From a virus, in IMG/VR virus record IMGVR_UViG_3300044846_004119, positions 113,136-177,135 of that record: a stretch of 64,000 nucleotides of DNA; one strand, written 5' to 3'. Under the pieces are notes generated by a model, which searched no databases, was not told the DNA's origin, and was given only the letters and a program-made list of their open reading frames with translations. Position numbers and translations under genes: made by a program. Shown in pieces: positions 33,411 through 42,290 of the stretch; the stretch's first letter is position 1, and each line of letters begins with the position of its first letter.

Positions 33411-34145
33411 ATGAAAAAAAATTTGTATATCTCTGAGGTTGAGAAGGTGGTAAAACAAATATTACCTAAATTTATTGATAGGTTTAAATCTCAACACAAT
33501 TTTGAATTACCTAAATTTGTGATTGACATTAGTGGGTACCCAAACAATATGTGGAATCGGAGAGGTGAGTATGAACCTATTAGTTTTAATACAATAGTTG
33601 CTAAAGTCAAAGTTGATGTTAAAGATGGTCGTTTAGGTAGATTAAAGAAACTATTAAAAATTGTAATAGAACAATCTCTTAGTAGTTTAGGGTATAATTA
33701 CGGTGAGGTTTATATTGAGTTTGATAAAGAGTCAATCCAAGAACAAACAAACTCGGTTGATAGATTTAAAAGTATTATAACTAAGTTGATTAGCGATAAA
33801 CCTACACATCAAGGGTCATACACAATGCCTTATACTGATAATGATGATATGGTTGATTGGCACGTTGAGTACGTGGTGAAAAATGTTGAATTATGGAAAC
33901 CAAATGAACGTGAACTTAGTTTATGTGAACAAGATACTTTATATACTGGTACTGTATATATTAACGTAAATAGAATCTTAGTTGGGTTTGAAGAAACTGA
34001 CGAATGGGAAAGAGGTCATGGTGAAGATGATTTACCTAGTTGGTGTTGGGACGATGTTCAAGAAAATGTTATGAATACTATTGAACAAATGTTACCGCAA
34101 ATATGTATTGATGTAGATTTAAGTTTTAAAGTTAATTATGAGTAA
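33411..34145 (+). CDS. Tagged hypothetical protein
   Basis: 244 aa. Starts KKNLYISEVEKVVKQILPKF (I-S-E at 7-9), a tag-like amphipathic helix, and has a second such helix near 115-130 (VDRFKSIITKLISDK), so it may be two tagged units in one chain. Overlaps the next gene by 8 bases. TATTTATATTATAG directly precedes the ATG. Confidence 0.75.
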   Translation: MKKNLYISEVEKVVKQILPKFIDRFKSQHNFELPKFVIDISGYPNNMWNRRGEYEPISFNTIVAKVKVDVKDGRLGRLKKLLKIVIEQSLSSLGYNYGEVYIEFDKESIQEQTNSVDRFKSIITKLISDKPTHQGSYTMPYTDNDDMVDWHVEYVVKNVELWKPNERELSLCEQDTLYTGTVYINVNRILVGFEETDEWERGHGEDDLPSWCWDDVQENVMNTIEQMLPQICIDVDLSFKVNYE

Positions 34146-34632
34146 AGAAAAAAAAATATACGAATTAATAGAAAATCTTGGGTTAACTAACGCATCTAAT
34201 ATATTGGGGTTACCAAAATATGAATTAGTTAGGATTGCAAATTACCCTATTAATTATGAAACCGCAAATATGTTACTTTTTGATTTGAATAGAGATAATT
34301 TATTACCTACTGTTTATAAAGATTGTGAGATAAGTGTTAGTAATTGGGATGGTATATTTTATTGGGAGTATAAAGGACCTGACGATGAAAAAATGTTAAC
34401 CATGGCGACACCATTTTGGGATGGTAATAACATCACACCCGTTGAATCAATAGAATATAAAATCAACGGGTTTACAATTGATGAGGGTTTTTATATCGAA
34501 TTAAAAAGCCAAATAGAATTTGATGGTATTGAAGATTTATTAACTTGGTATAAACACTTTTATTTGCCAAAAGTTTATAATCTGATATTAAGTAATTTAG
34601 AAAGATTTAGAGATAATGCAACGTTCTATTAG
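34138..34632 (+). CDS. Hypothetical protein
   Basis: 164 aa, no family recognised. Coupled to the upstream gene by an 8-base overlap. It ends in TAG immediately before the stop of the convergent gene at 34633, so amber terminates here. Confidence 0.7.
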   Translation: MSKEKKIYELIENLGLTNASNILGLPKYELVRIANYPINYETANMLLFDLNRDNLLPTVYKDCEISVSNWDGIFYWEYKGPDDEKMLTMATPFWDGNNITPVESIEYKINGFTIDEGFYIELKSQIEFDGIEDLLTWYKHFYLPKVYNLILSNLERFRDNATFY

Positions 34633-35487
34633 TTAAACATAAAGACCTATAACCCTTAATGCACCTGAAAGATTTTGTAATTCAATCATTGGTTTTAAAT
34701 CTACAGTAATAAATACTGTTGTATTATCTTCCAAATCAAGAAGACCATGGTCATCAGACTCATCAACCCATTCTTTATTAAAGAATACTAATGATTGAGA
34801 GTTATCTATTAATTTAAGATAGGTTTCGTTATTAATTACTTTAGGTTGTTCCATAGTTTCAAACAAATCTCTAAATTTACTATTCCAAGATAATACAAAG
34901 AAATATTCTAATTTAAGTGAATCGTTAGTCGCAATATCACCATTACCATCACAATTATAACAATCAACACTACCAGTGGAATCACATGAGTTACATTCAA
35001 TATCCCCATCACCACCACATTCATCACAATACACTTGTCCGCCACCTTGACACTTACCACAATCTTTACCTTCCGAATCTTCATCTTCACCTGAACCCTC
35101 ACAATCAATACACGTAACTTCACCTGAACCATCGCACAAATCGCATCTTAAATACGAATCTCCCATACAATCTTCACAACCATTTTGGCCAGCACCGTCA
35201 CAGGAAGGACACTCAACATTTGGGTCATGTTCTAATATAGTTGCAATTGATACCCCAAATAAATTGGATTTCATAATATCATAAGCAACGTTAATATCTC
35301 TACCTTTTTTTTCTTGAGGTATAAGAAAACACATATATGCTAAATCTTCACCAGATATCCTATCACCAAATAATTCTGTAATAAACTTATTTTCTCTTAA
35401 TGTACCTAATACATTACCAGGATGTAAACCATTTTTATATTGTATTGATAATTTTTTAACTAATGACAGTAATTGTTCTTTTTTCAT
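34633..35487 (-). CDS. DnaJ-type zinc-finger repeat protein without a J domain
   Basis: 284 aa. Between about 90 and 185 there are eight CxxC pairs in DnaJ-like repeats: CPSCDGAG, CEDCMGDS, CDLCDGSG, CIDCEGSG, CGKCQGGG, CDECGGDG, CNSCDSTG and CYNCDGNG, twice the number in DnaJ. No HPD J domain is present. The N-terminus is a helix (KKEQLLSLVKKLSIQYKNG) and the C-terminus is not recognised. It probably binds four or so zinc ions and unfolded or partner proteins; independent of DnaK unless it pairs with the phage DnaJ. Confidence 0.88.
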   Translation of the reverse strand: MKKEQLLSLVKKLSIQYKNGLHPGNVLGTLRENKFITELFGDRISGEDLAYMCFLIPQEKKGRDINVAYDIMKSNLFGVSIATILEHDPNVECPSCDGAGQNGCEDCMGDSYLRCDLCDGSGEVTCIDCEGSGEDEDSEGKDCGKCQGGGQVYCDECGGDGDIECNSCDSTGSVDCYNCDGNGDIATNDSLKLEYFFVLSWNSKFRDLFETMEQPKVINNETYLKLIDNSQSLVFFNKEWVDESDDHGLLDLEDNTTVFITVDLKPMIELQNLSGALRVIGLYV

Positions 35488-35488
35488 T

Positions 35489-35977
35489 TTAACTAATTTT
35501 TCTTACTGAACTATAGTCATAACTAACATCTGTTGTTTCACCATCGTAATAGTCTTCATCAATCATATCACCATCGTAATAATCAAATACCCCTTCGCCT
35601 TCAGCCATTCTACTTGTTGGAATAACTAAGTTTGCATCATAAGAACTCATTTCATGGCGATATGTTCTTGTAACATGCTCCGTTCTATCTTCAGAAATTT
35701 CAAACTTATAGACACCAACTGACGGTCTTTTAATTTCACCATTTGGTTTTTGTGTTGAAAAATCATAATTTGTATTTAGGTGTAATGTTGCGACAATATA
35801 ATTTTCGTCAATTGGAAAATTTAAATCCAACCCAACAATTTTTGCTGCGTGGTCACAATTATTTGATAAACCATAATCTTCCATATCAGGCGTTGAATCA
35901 TTAGATTTTGATATAAAACTTTTAAGTAAGTAAAATAATTGTTTATTACCAATGTTTTCTAATTTTGACTTTTCCAT
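35489..35977 (-). CDS. Hypothetical protein with acidic Tyr-rich tail
   Basis: 162 aa, not recognised. Beta-rich middle and a C-terminal stretch rich in Asp and Tyr (YYDGDMIDEDYYDGETTDV). One base separates it from the zinc-repeat gene downstream, so they form an operon. A minus-strand ATATTTATA box precedes the ATG (35982-35990). Confidence 0.7.
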   Translation of the reverse strand: MEKSKLENIGNKQLFYLLKSFISKSNDSTPDMEDYGLSNNCDHAAKIVGLDLNFPIDENYIVATLHLNTNYDFSTQKPNGEIKRPSVGVYKFEISEDRTEHVTRTYRHEMSSYDANLVIPTSRMAEGEGVFDYYDGDMIDEDYYDGETTDVSYDYSSVRKIS

Positions 35978-36005
35978 ATTTTATAAATATAATAATATAA
36001 TAAAA

Positions 36006-36398
36006 TTAATTTTCAGCAATACTAACCGCATTTAAATCATAACGTTTGTTTAACCACTCAAGAACTAATTGAGGTGCATATAAATCACCAAACAAATCAA
36101 CTATTTTTTGGTAGAGATAAGTATCTATCTCAATTAAAGGGTATGTTGATAACACATAAGGGGTCGTAATGTTATGATATTCTTCATAATCTTCTGAGGT
36201 TCCAAAATAGGTAAATACAAATTCATAGTCAGAATCCATATCCATATCCTCACCATCGTTAGGGTATTCGTAAAAAAACTCTCTAACACTATTACCATAA
36301 CCTGTTCTATGCTCATTAGCATATTTTAATTCATCCTGTGAATCCAAGTACTTGAACAGTAGTTTTTTAAATTTATCCTTATTTATTTTAATGTCCAT
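36006..36398 (-). CDS. Tagged small-protein family member
   Basis: 130 aa. Starts with MDIKINKDKFKKLLFKYLD, very like the gene at 47265-47582 (KYLD after the same helix), and ends with a helix plus strand (VLEWLNKRYDLNAVSIAEN). The acidic beta-rich middle differs from its relatives. Function unknown. Confidence 0.72.
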   Translation of the reverse strand: MDIKINKDKFKKLLFKYLDSQDELKYANEHRTGYGNSVREFFYEYPNDGEDMDMDSDYEFVFTYFGTSEDYEEYHNITTPYVLSTYPLIEIDTYLYQKIVDLFGDLYAPQLVLEWLNKRYDLNAVSIAEN

Positions 36399-36420
36399 AT
36401 TGTTAAATACTTTTAAACTG

Positions 36421-36451
36421 TTGTTTTACCCCAATAATTTTTATATATTTG
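36421..36451 (+). promoter_or_regulatory. Host-like promoter TTG-N20-TATATTTG
   Basis: TTG (36421-36423) and TATATTTG (36444-36451) are 20 bases apart; the ATG at 36503 follows after a roughly 45-base leader. Confidence 0.6.
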
Positions 36452-36502
36452 TAATATAAAAATAGAATAAAAAAACACATTATTTAAACAATATAAAAAA
36501 AT

Positions 36503-36724
36503 ATGCAAACACTCACATTCAACACAACATTTAAAAAAGTAGTTTTATTATCAGGTTCAAGAGAAGATTCAAAAGTTTTAGAAACATTTGACAATGTTTC
36601 AACTGTAAAATGTTCTGAATTAGGATTTTACGAAATTATGCAGAAATTAGAAACTGATTCGATTTCGGCAATTCCTGTGATGAGACTACCTATTACAAGC
36701 ACAAATATGATTATTATTAAGTAA
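36503..36724 (+). CDS. Small conserved-type early protein
   Basis: 73 aa, beta-rich (QTLTFNTTFKKVVLLSGSRE ... IPVMRLPITSTNMIII). Behind a host-type promoter, so probably expressed early. Function unknown. Confidence 0.72.
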   Translation: MQTLTFNTTFKKVVLLSGSREDSKVLETFDNVSTVKCSELGFYEIMQKLETDSISAIPVMRLPITSTNMIIIK

Positions 36725-36736
36725 AAAACTAAAAAT

Positions 36737-36955
36737 ATGACTGAAGAAGAATTTGAAAATTGGAAATCGGTTGATTACCGAATGAGAGAAGAAGGAATTG
36801 ATTATTGTTTTGAGCATTATAGTCGATTCGAAGAAATCAAAGATGAAGAATTCCACAAATTAAGATTGGAGTTTTTATCTAGTATGCACAAAATACGTGA
36901 ATACGTTAAAAACACAATAGAAAGTTACGAAGAGGAAGACACAAATATGTTGTAA
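36737..36955 (+). CDS. Small charged hypothetical protein
   Basis: 72 aa, highly charged and helical (REEGIDYCFEHYSRFEEIKD). It follows the previous gene by 12 bases and is closed by a terminator. Confidence 0.68.
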   Translation: MTEEEFENWKSVDYRMREEGIDYCFEHYSRFEEIKDEEFHKLRLEFLSSMHKIREYVKNTIESYEEEDTNML

Positions 36956-36958
36956 TAC

Positions 36959-36996
36959 TTTTGAGAGGGACATCAATATCCCCCTCAAAATTTTTT
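36959..36996. terminator. Terminator between convergent genes
   Basis: TTTTGAG...CTCAAAA plus an inner GGGA/TCCC form an 11-bp stem with one mismatch, followed by TTTTTT. The A-run complement on the other side may also stop the minus-strand unit ending at 37020. Confidence 0.8.
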
Positions 36997-37019
36997 ATAA
37001 TGTTTTTTGGGGTAAAGGA

Positions 37020-37397
37020 TTACCAAGTTTTACACGCCCAATATCTTGCTTTCCATCTTGGACCTGGTGTCTCACAATGATGACGAGCTCTAAATGATTT
37101 TCTTCTTGCTGGGTTATTCTTTTTTATCACCATTCTTTTTCCTTTAGCGGATTTACCGCCAAATCCAAAGTTTACTTTAACAACATTACCTTTGTCGTTT
37201 TTAACGTAAACTTTAGATTTCTTTACATCACCTTGCATTATCTTACCTAATTGAACTTTACGTCCTTGGTATTCTGCTTCCGTTAATAAGTCAGTAACTT
37301 TAAATTCAGTCTCCTCGACTGACCCATAAAAACTATCAACCATTTCTTTTAGGTTAAACAGTTTATTGTATTGTGATTCTGTGATTATGAATTTCAT
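37020..37397 (-). CDS. Tagged small basic Cys protein (ARRKSFRARH module)
   Basis: 125 aa. Tag KFIITESQYNKLF, then DLLTE (L-T-E at 38-40) exactly before the conserved module that starts EYQGRKVQLGK, continues GDVKKSKVYVKNDKGNVVKV and ends with NNPARRKSFRARHHC and WKARYWACKTW. This module recurs in T4-like marine phages as a small basic virion-type protein. The L-T-E before it fits prohead-protease processing. Overlaps the upstream gene by 4 bases. Confidence 0.85.
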   Translation of the reverse strand: MKFIITESQYNKLFNLKEMVDSFYGSVEETEFKVTDLLTEAEYQGRKVQLGKIMQGDVKKSKVYVKNDKGNVVKVNFGFGGKSAKGKRMVIKKNNPARRKSFRARHHCETPGPRWKARYWACKTW

Positions 37398-37750
37398 TTT
37401 TTTTCGTAGTGTGTCATTGTTGGTTTATTACCTTTCCCTATTTTAGGGTCTTTCTTTTCAGCTCTTCTCTTTTGTTGAGTCATTGCTTTTTTTTCATCTT
37501 TATCGTATGATGAAGCAATCTTTGGTGTTTCAGATGAAACTTTTTTTGAGGGGCGACATTTTGGATATGATTTTCCGTCGGCATCCTTTCTTCCACAAGG
37601 TGGATGTTTTCCGTCAACTTTTTTACTTACATCAACCCACTTCTCTTTAAACCAGTTTCTTAAATCTTCATTAACATTTTTGTTTTTTTCAGAAGTGGTT
37701 AAACCGTTAAGTAGTTTTTTGTATTGAGATTCTGTTAAAATAATTTTCAT
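37394..37750 (-). CDS. Tagged DUF5872-like basic protein
   Basis: 118 aa. Tag KIILTESQYKKLLNG, then NVNE (26-28) before DLRNWFKEKWVDVSKK, CGRKDADGKSYPKCRPSKK and a lysine-rich tail. The WVDVS...CGR...YPKCRP order is that of DUF5872-type proteins of phages and giant viruses. Basic and cysteine-containing, it could bind DNA in the capsid; inferred. ATG follows a minus-strand ATATTTATTA box by 3 bases. Confidence 0.82.
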   Translation of the reverse strand: MKIILTESQYKKLLNGLTTSEKNKNVNEDLRNWFKEKWVDVSKKVDGKHPPCGRKDADGKSYPKCRPSKKVSSETPKIASSYDKDEKKAMTQQKRRAEKKDPKIGKGNKPTMTHYEKK

Positions 37751-37792
37751 ATTAATAAATATATGAATATTTATAAATCAAACAATATAAGC

Positions 37793-38920
37793 ATGAGTAA
37801 TCAAAAAGCATCGGAGATTTTAAATAGATTTAACGATGGTGAGTGGGATGAGTTACAACCATATTTTAATAATATAATAACTTTTTTTAAATTTGTTAAA
37901 AAATATGGACTTTTAGAAGAGATAGATTTAGGGGAGATTCCTTCTGGTTATTTTAGTAATGAAGTGTTTGATTATTTGGTTGAAAATGGTATAATGTCTA
38001 ATTTAGATTATGATTCTGTTCCTGAAGAATTTAAAAACAATTATCTAATACATGGTTTAGAACATAACTACGAAAATACTATTAAGTATATTACAAACGA
38101 CCTTTTAACCGATGTTAAAATTAGACCTGATGGGTTCTATCTATATTTAGGTAATGATAGAGATGATTTAGCTTCTTTTTTCTGTGGTTCCTCCCGTCGT
38201 GACGTTTCTTCTGAAGATGTTGCAAAACAAATATTTAGTGAAGATGGTTTAGGTCACGATTGGTATTTTGATGTTGATACAAAACCATCTGATGTTATTG
38301 ACGATTTAGACGAAAAAAATACCACCCATTTAAAAGATGTTATTTTTAAAGAAATTGGAGATAAAGAATTATCTTTAGAAGATTATGATTCTGATTTTTT
38401 TGAAAGTTTATCAGAAGAACAGGGGACTGAAGGTTATTTTAGAATTAGGCCTGAAGACTTAAATGAATTAATTAAAGATTCCGAAGCAATAGATGAACTA
38501 TGTAAAAATGACTTAAGTGAGTTAGGTCAAGAATTACAAAGTGTTTATTGGAATGCTTATAATTCTGCATATGAAGATGAAATATATGAATTAGTATATG
38601 GTGGTTTAGATGAATACTTTGAAGGAAAAATTGATGAAGTCCCAAAAGAAACTACCAAATCGGATGGTAAAAAAGTAACCACATACTTAAATTATATTAA
38701 AATTAGAGATTTTGTTGGAAACATCACTTTATTTTTAGAAAACAATAAAGGTCAATCATATTCCGATTCATATTTAGACTATTTTGGTAGTTATACTACT
38801 TTGATGAAACAACTAATCGACGATGGTGATTTTGACTGTATAGATTTTAGAACTCCTGATTATCCAGATTGGTCTGATATTAAAAAAAATATAAACGAAA
38901 TGTTTGATGAATATATTTAA
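37793..38920 (+). CDS. Acidic hypothetical protein
   Basis: 375 aa from ATG 37793; an earlier ATG at 37763 lies inside the TATTTAT box (37765-37771) and is less likely. Strongly acidic, helical, no family recognised. Divergent from the tagged basic pair, with a shared control region of about 40 bases. Confidence 0.75.
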   Translation: MSNQKASEILNRFNDGEWDELQPYFNNIITFFKFVKKYGLLEEIDLGEIPSGYFSNEVFDYLVENGIMSNLDYDSVPEEFKNNYLIHGLEHNYENTIKYITNDLLTDVKIRPDGFYLYLGNDRDDLASFFCGSSRRDVSSEDVAKQIFSEDGLGHDWYFDVDTKPSDVIDDLDEKNTTHLKDVIFKEIGDKELSLEDYDSDFFESLSEEQGTEGYFRIRPEDLNELIKDSEAIDELCKNDLSELGQELQSVYWNAYNSAYEDEIYELVYGGLDEYFEGKIDEVPKETTKSDGKKVTTYLNYIKIRDFVGNITLFLENNKGQSYSDSYLDYFGSYTTLMKQLIDDGDFDCIDFRTPDYPDWSDIKKNINEMFDEYI

Positions 38921-38967
38921 TTGACAATTTAAATTTTAATTACTATTTTTATTTTAAAATTAATAAA

Positions 38968-39345
38968 ATGATTGAAGAAATTAAAATTGAGAAAGATAAA
39001 ACTCCAAAAACAACTCCTAACAAACCTATTTTAGATGTTGACCATAAAAATGGTAAAAAAAAATATTATAAACCTAAAAAGAAAAGAGAAATTTTAAATA
39101 TTGAAATTGGTAAAATTGGGTTTGATAATTTTCATAAAGTAGTTCATACAGAAAAACCATATTTAGAATACAAAAAACTAATAACAAATAAAAATGTTGG
39201 TAGCGACTTTATTGATAATAGTAAAAAATTTAGTTTTATCAAATCAGGAATTAGAATTGTTGCTTGTATTTGTGGATTATTCGGTGAATTTGAGTTGGCG
39301 TTTATTTTATTAGGTGTTGCGGAGATTTTTGACGTTTACAAATAA
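38968..39345 (+). CDS. Basic protein with C-terminal hydrophobic hairpin
   Basis: 125 aa. A Lys/Pro-rich N-terminus (KTPKTTPNKPILDVDHKNGK...) leads to a hydrophobic C-terminus (IRIVACICGLFGEFELAFIL) that could form a membrane hairpin. Function unknown. Confidence 0.7.
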   Translation: MIEEIKIEKDKTPKTTPNKPILDVDHKNGKKKYYKPKKKREILNIEIGKIGFDNFHKVVHTEKPYLEYKKLITNKNVGSDFIDNSKKFSFIKSGIRIVACICGLFGEFELAFILLGVAEIFDVYK

Positions 39346-39373
39346 TTAGTTTAAAAAAGTCAAATTAATTTTG

Positions 39374-39381
39374 TATCTTTG
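39374..39381 (+). promoter_or_regulatory. TATCTTTG box, four bases before ATG
   Basis: TATCTTTG, then TACT, then ATG 39386. Same four-base spacing as smpB and the genes at 44315, 44482 and 61921. Confidence 0.65.
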
Positions 39382-39385
39382 TACT

Positions 39386-39667
39386 ATGGATAAAGAACTA
39401 GTATATTTGATTACATGGTTAGTAACGTGGAGCGACTTCAAATCAAAAGAGGTTGTTCGGATTATTTTTACTAATGAAAAAGAATTACGCAATGTACCAA
39501 CAATTAAATTAGAAACAACAAAAACTGTTGAGTTTAAAGGTTCTGTTAAGTCTAAAAAAGAAGAACTTCAAGAGGCATTATCCGTTTTAAAATCCAAAAA
39601 GAATAAAACGGTTAAAGATAAAAATTCTATTGGTGTTCTTGAATCGGTCCTGAATAATTATCGTTAA
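39386..39667 (+). CDS. Small hypothetical protein, probably leaderless
   Basis: 93 aa from ATG 39386 (frame open from 39371, but that start lies upstream of the promoter). An N-terminal beta/alpha part (VYLITWLVTWSDFKSKEVV) and a lysine-rich helical end. Function unknown. Confidence 0.72.
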   Translation: MDKELVYLITWLVTWSDFKSKEVVRIIFTNEKELRNVPTIKLETTKTVEFKGSVKSKKEELQEALSVLKSKKNKTVKDKNSIGVLESVLNNYR

Positions 39668-39749
39668 CAATAACCCCATTTATAAGGTTGGGTTTATTAT
39701 TTAATTGTTAATTGTTTATAATCTTAAATTTTTAACCTATTTATGAAAT

Positions 39750-40472
39750 ATGGATTTAAATAAATATATTACCATCGTAATACCTTGTAAAAACGAAAAA
39801 GACATTATATTAAAAACATTGGACCTGTTAAATTATCAGTCAGATATATATAATGTGAAAGTTATTGTGTGTGATAAATCAAACGATAATATAACAAACC
39901 AATCATTAATTAATAGGATGGGGAATAAATCAAATAATGATGTGTTTGATTTATATGTGATAGACGGTGGATTACCTGCTAAGGCAAGAAATAACGGGTT
40001 TAAATTAGTTACAACACCATACGTTTTATTTATTGATGCTGACGTATTTTTGTTGGATTCAAAAACAATCAAGAGAGCTTTTTTAAAAATATATAAAAAT
40101 AATTTAGATTTAGTGACCACCAAATTTAGAAGCGACAACGGTAAATACAATTACATTTATAAAACATTTGATTTTTTACAAATAATTTCAAAATGGTCAA
40201 CACCATTTTGTTTGGGTGGATTTATGATGATAAAATCTAAAACATTTACTGATTTGGGTGGGTTTGATGAAGAAATAAAAATTGCTGAGGATTATCAATT
40301 TTCAAAACAAATTAAACCAAGAAAGTTTGGTAGAATAAATAATGTTGTTTTTACCCCTCCAAGAAGATTTGAAAATAAAGGAATTTTATATATGACCAAA
40401 CTATTTTTAGGTTCATTTTTTAACAACAACAATAAACCATACTTTACAAAAGACAATGACTATTGGACATGA
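39750..40472 (+). CDS. Family 2 glycosyltransferase
   Basis: 240 aa. TIVIPCKNEKDIILKTLDLL at the N-terminus is the nucleotide-sugar fold start of GT2, LPAKARNNGFKLV and YVLFIDADVFLL (DxD-like, near 88-98) bind the UDP-sugar and metal, and GGFDEEIKIAEDYQFSKQ carries the catalytic-base ED motif. It adds a sugar to a glycan or protein. Its stop overlaps the next ATG (ATGA) with the LpxH-like gene, so both act on envelope carbohydrate or lipid. Confidence 0.9.
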   Translation: MDLNKYITIVIPCKNEKDIILKTLDLLNYQSDIYNVKVIVCDKSNDNITNQSLINRMGNKSNNDVFDLYVIDGGLPAKARNNGFKLVTTPYVLFIDADVFLLDSKTIKRAFLKIYKNNLDLVTTKFRSDNGKYNYIYKTFDFLQIISKWSTPFCLGGFMMIKSKTFTDLGGFDEEIKIAEDYQFSKQIKPRKFGRINNVVFTPPRRFENKGILYMTKLFLGSFFNNNNKPYFTKDNDYWT

Positions 40473-41182
40473 AAACATGGAGAACAATAATAATGAGTGA
40501 TTTACATCTTGGTGCAAGACAATCACAAACAGACAATATTATTAAATTCTTGGAAGAGAATGAGTCTTTAATATTAATTTTAAATGGTGATATCATTGAT
40601 GGATGGGCACTTAAAAGTGGGGGGAAATGGAAAAAAGAATGTTCCAAGATATTCCGAAGATTTATGAAAAGAAGTGAGACAGGAACAAAAGTGGTTTATA
40701 TCAGAGGCAATCATGACGATTTCTTAAAACCATTCGTACCTTTCTTTATGAATAACATTCAAATCGTTAGGAAGTATATACACATTGGAGTTGATGGTAG
40801 AAAGTATTATTGTTTTCATGGTGATGTTCTTGACTTTGTTATTATGAAAGTAAGATGGTTGGCAGTACTTGGAGGGATATCTTATGACTTAGTAATCAAA
40901 TTGAATACGTTATATAATTTGATTAGGAGAAAGTTTAATCTACCTTATTATTCATTGGCGAATCATATCAAACAAAGTGTAAAGGGGGCAATTAATTTTG
41001 TGTCTGACTTTGAAGAAAACGCCAAAAGATTAACAAAAAGTAAAGATTGTGATGTTGCAGTATGTGGACATATCCACCAACCAAAATTAACTGAAGACTA
41101 TATGAATTCAGGTGATTTTTGTGAGAATTCAACTTGTTTAGTTGAAGACTTTAACGGTAATTGGAAAATACTAACATATTAA
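40469..41182 (+). CDS. LpxH-like metallophosphoesterase
   Basis: 237 aa from ATG 40469. All calcineurin-like motifs are present: MSDLHLGARQ, NGDIIDGW, RGNHDD, FHGDVLDF and GHIHQPK. The nearest relatives by pattern are UDP-2,3-diacylglucosamine pyrophosphatase-like proteins (LpxH/UDP-2,3-diacylglucosamine hydrolase family). It may alter lipid A synthesis or hydrolyse another nucleotide ester. It is co-translated with the GT2 gene. Confidence 0.9.
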   Translation: MKTWRTIIMSDLHLGARQSQTDNIIKFLEENESLILILNGDIIDGWALKSGGKWKKECSKIFRRFMKRSETGTKVVYIRGNHDDFLKPFVPFFMNNIQIVRKYIHIGVDGRKYYCFHGDVLDFVIMKVRWLAVLGGISYDLVIKLNTLYNLIRRKFNLPYYSLANHIKQSVKGAINFVSDFEENAKRLTKSKDCDVAVCGHIHQPKLTEDYMNSGDFCENSTCLVEDFNGNWKILTY

Positions 41183-41194
41183 GTATTTATTAAT

Positions 41195-41908
41195 ATGAGT
41201 AATTCAAAATCAAATAATCAATTAATTAATTTATTTTATTCAAAATATCTTAAAAAAATTAACGACATTAAAGGTTTAGTTTTTGACTCATCAATTAATG
41301 GTGATAATATTATAATCAATATTAGTAACCCAAATGATTTATCTTATAGTCCCGACGCTGTTGTTGGTTATTTTGAAGAAGTTGTTCATGACTTTAGTAA
41401 ATTTATAAATGGTGCGGAAACTGGTGGTAATCGTCTCTATAAAAATATTTCTGATAGTTTAATTATTTCCATAGATGGTGAATACGCTAAAAACATGAAT
41501 ATTGTTTATGATAAAAAATTTTACTTAAATAAACAAGATTTACGTAATGTTGAACATATATGTGACATGATTCGTGTATATAAAATTGATGAGTTTTGGT
41601 CCAAATGTAAAGTTACTTTTGAGAAAGCTTACGTTGAAAGTGGTGACGATATCGCACTTATTGAACTAAACGTTGTCTTATTGACACCTGAATGGGAAGG
41701 GCAACCTCTTAGAAATATGGGCATTTTAAGTGATAAAATTTCTGAAATGTCAGAAAATGAAAACTTCATTGACTATGAATACGAGTTCGCAAGTTCAGTT
41801 ACAAGTTTTTTTTGGAATAACCCATTAATGGTTGATAAGGATTATATGGGGACACAACCTGTACTTAATTTTTATACTCCAGAAGGAAAATTTATAAATT
41901 ATTGGTAA
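41195..41908 (+). CDS. Hypothetical protein
   Basis: 237 aa, no family recognised, alpha/beta with aromatic C-terminus (LNFYTPEGKFINYW). A TATTTATTAAT sequence abuts the ATG. A short A/T-flanked hairpin (41911-41930) separates it from the convergent lipoprotein gene. Confidence 0.72.
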   Translation: MSNSKSNNQLINLFYSKYLKKINDIKGLVFDSSINGDNIIINISNPNDLSYSPDAVVGYFEEVVHDFSKFINGAETGGNRLYKNISDSLIISIDGEYAKNMNIVYDKKFYLNKQDLRNVEHICDMIRVYKIDEFWSKCKVTFEKAYVESGDDIALIELNVVLLTPEWEGQPLRNMGILSDKISEMSENENFIDYEYEFASSVTSFFWNNPLMVDKDYMGTQPVLNFYTPEGKFINYW

Positions 41909-41928
41909 AAAAAAGGAATTATTCCCTT

Positions 41929-42216
41929 TTAGTTTAATTCTCCCCAAAGAACCTTATATTGTAAAGTGTCGACATGGTCAACTTTAACCGAGTCAATCAC
42001 TCGGTAAATGTTGTAACGATATTCATACTGTAATGTTTGAGTTTGACCATTCTTGTAATTCACAAAGTATGTGTTGTACAAGTTAGTGTCAACCTCAACT
42101 ACACTAACACTCGTTTGAGTATTTTTATCCGTTGACAGTGGCTTGAACCCTTTGCAAGAAGTTAACACTAAAAAAGATGCGATAACGCCGAATACTATTA
42201 AAACTATTTTTTTCAT
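41929..42216 (-). CDS. Small lipoprotein
   Basis: 95 aa. The signal peptide IVLIVFGVIASFLVLTSC has a good lipobox (LTSC, Cys 21), so the mature protein would be a lipid-anchored periplasmic or outer-membrane protein of about 75 residues, beta-rich. Phage lipoproteins often block superinfection or serve as outer-membrane spanins; neither can be decided here. Confidence 0.8.
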   Translation of the reverse strand: MKKIVLIVFGVIASFLVLTSCKGFKPLSTDKNTQTSVSVVEVDTNLYNTYFVNYKNGQTQTLQYEYRYNIYRVIDSVKVDHVDTLQYKVLWGELN

Positions 42217-42290
42217 ATCTTTAATTATTTATATTGCTAAGATACGCATTTATTCTTAAACTACAAACTATTTATTAAAAAAATTTAATC

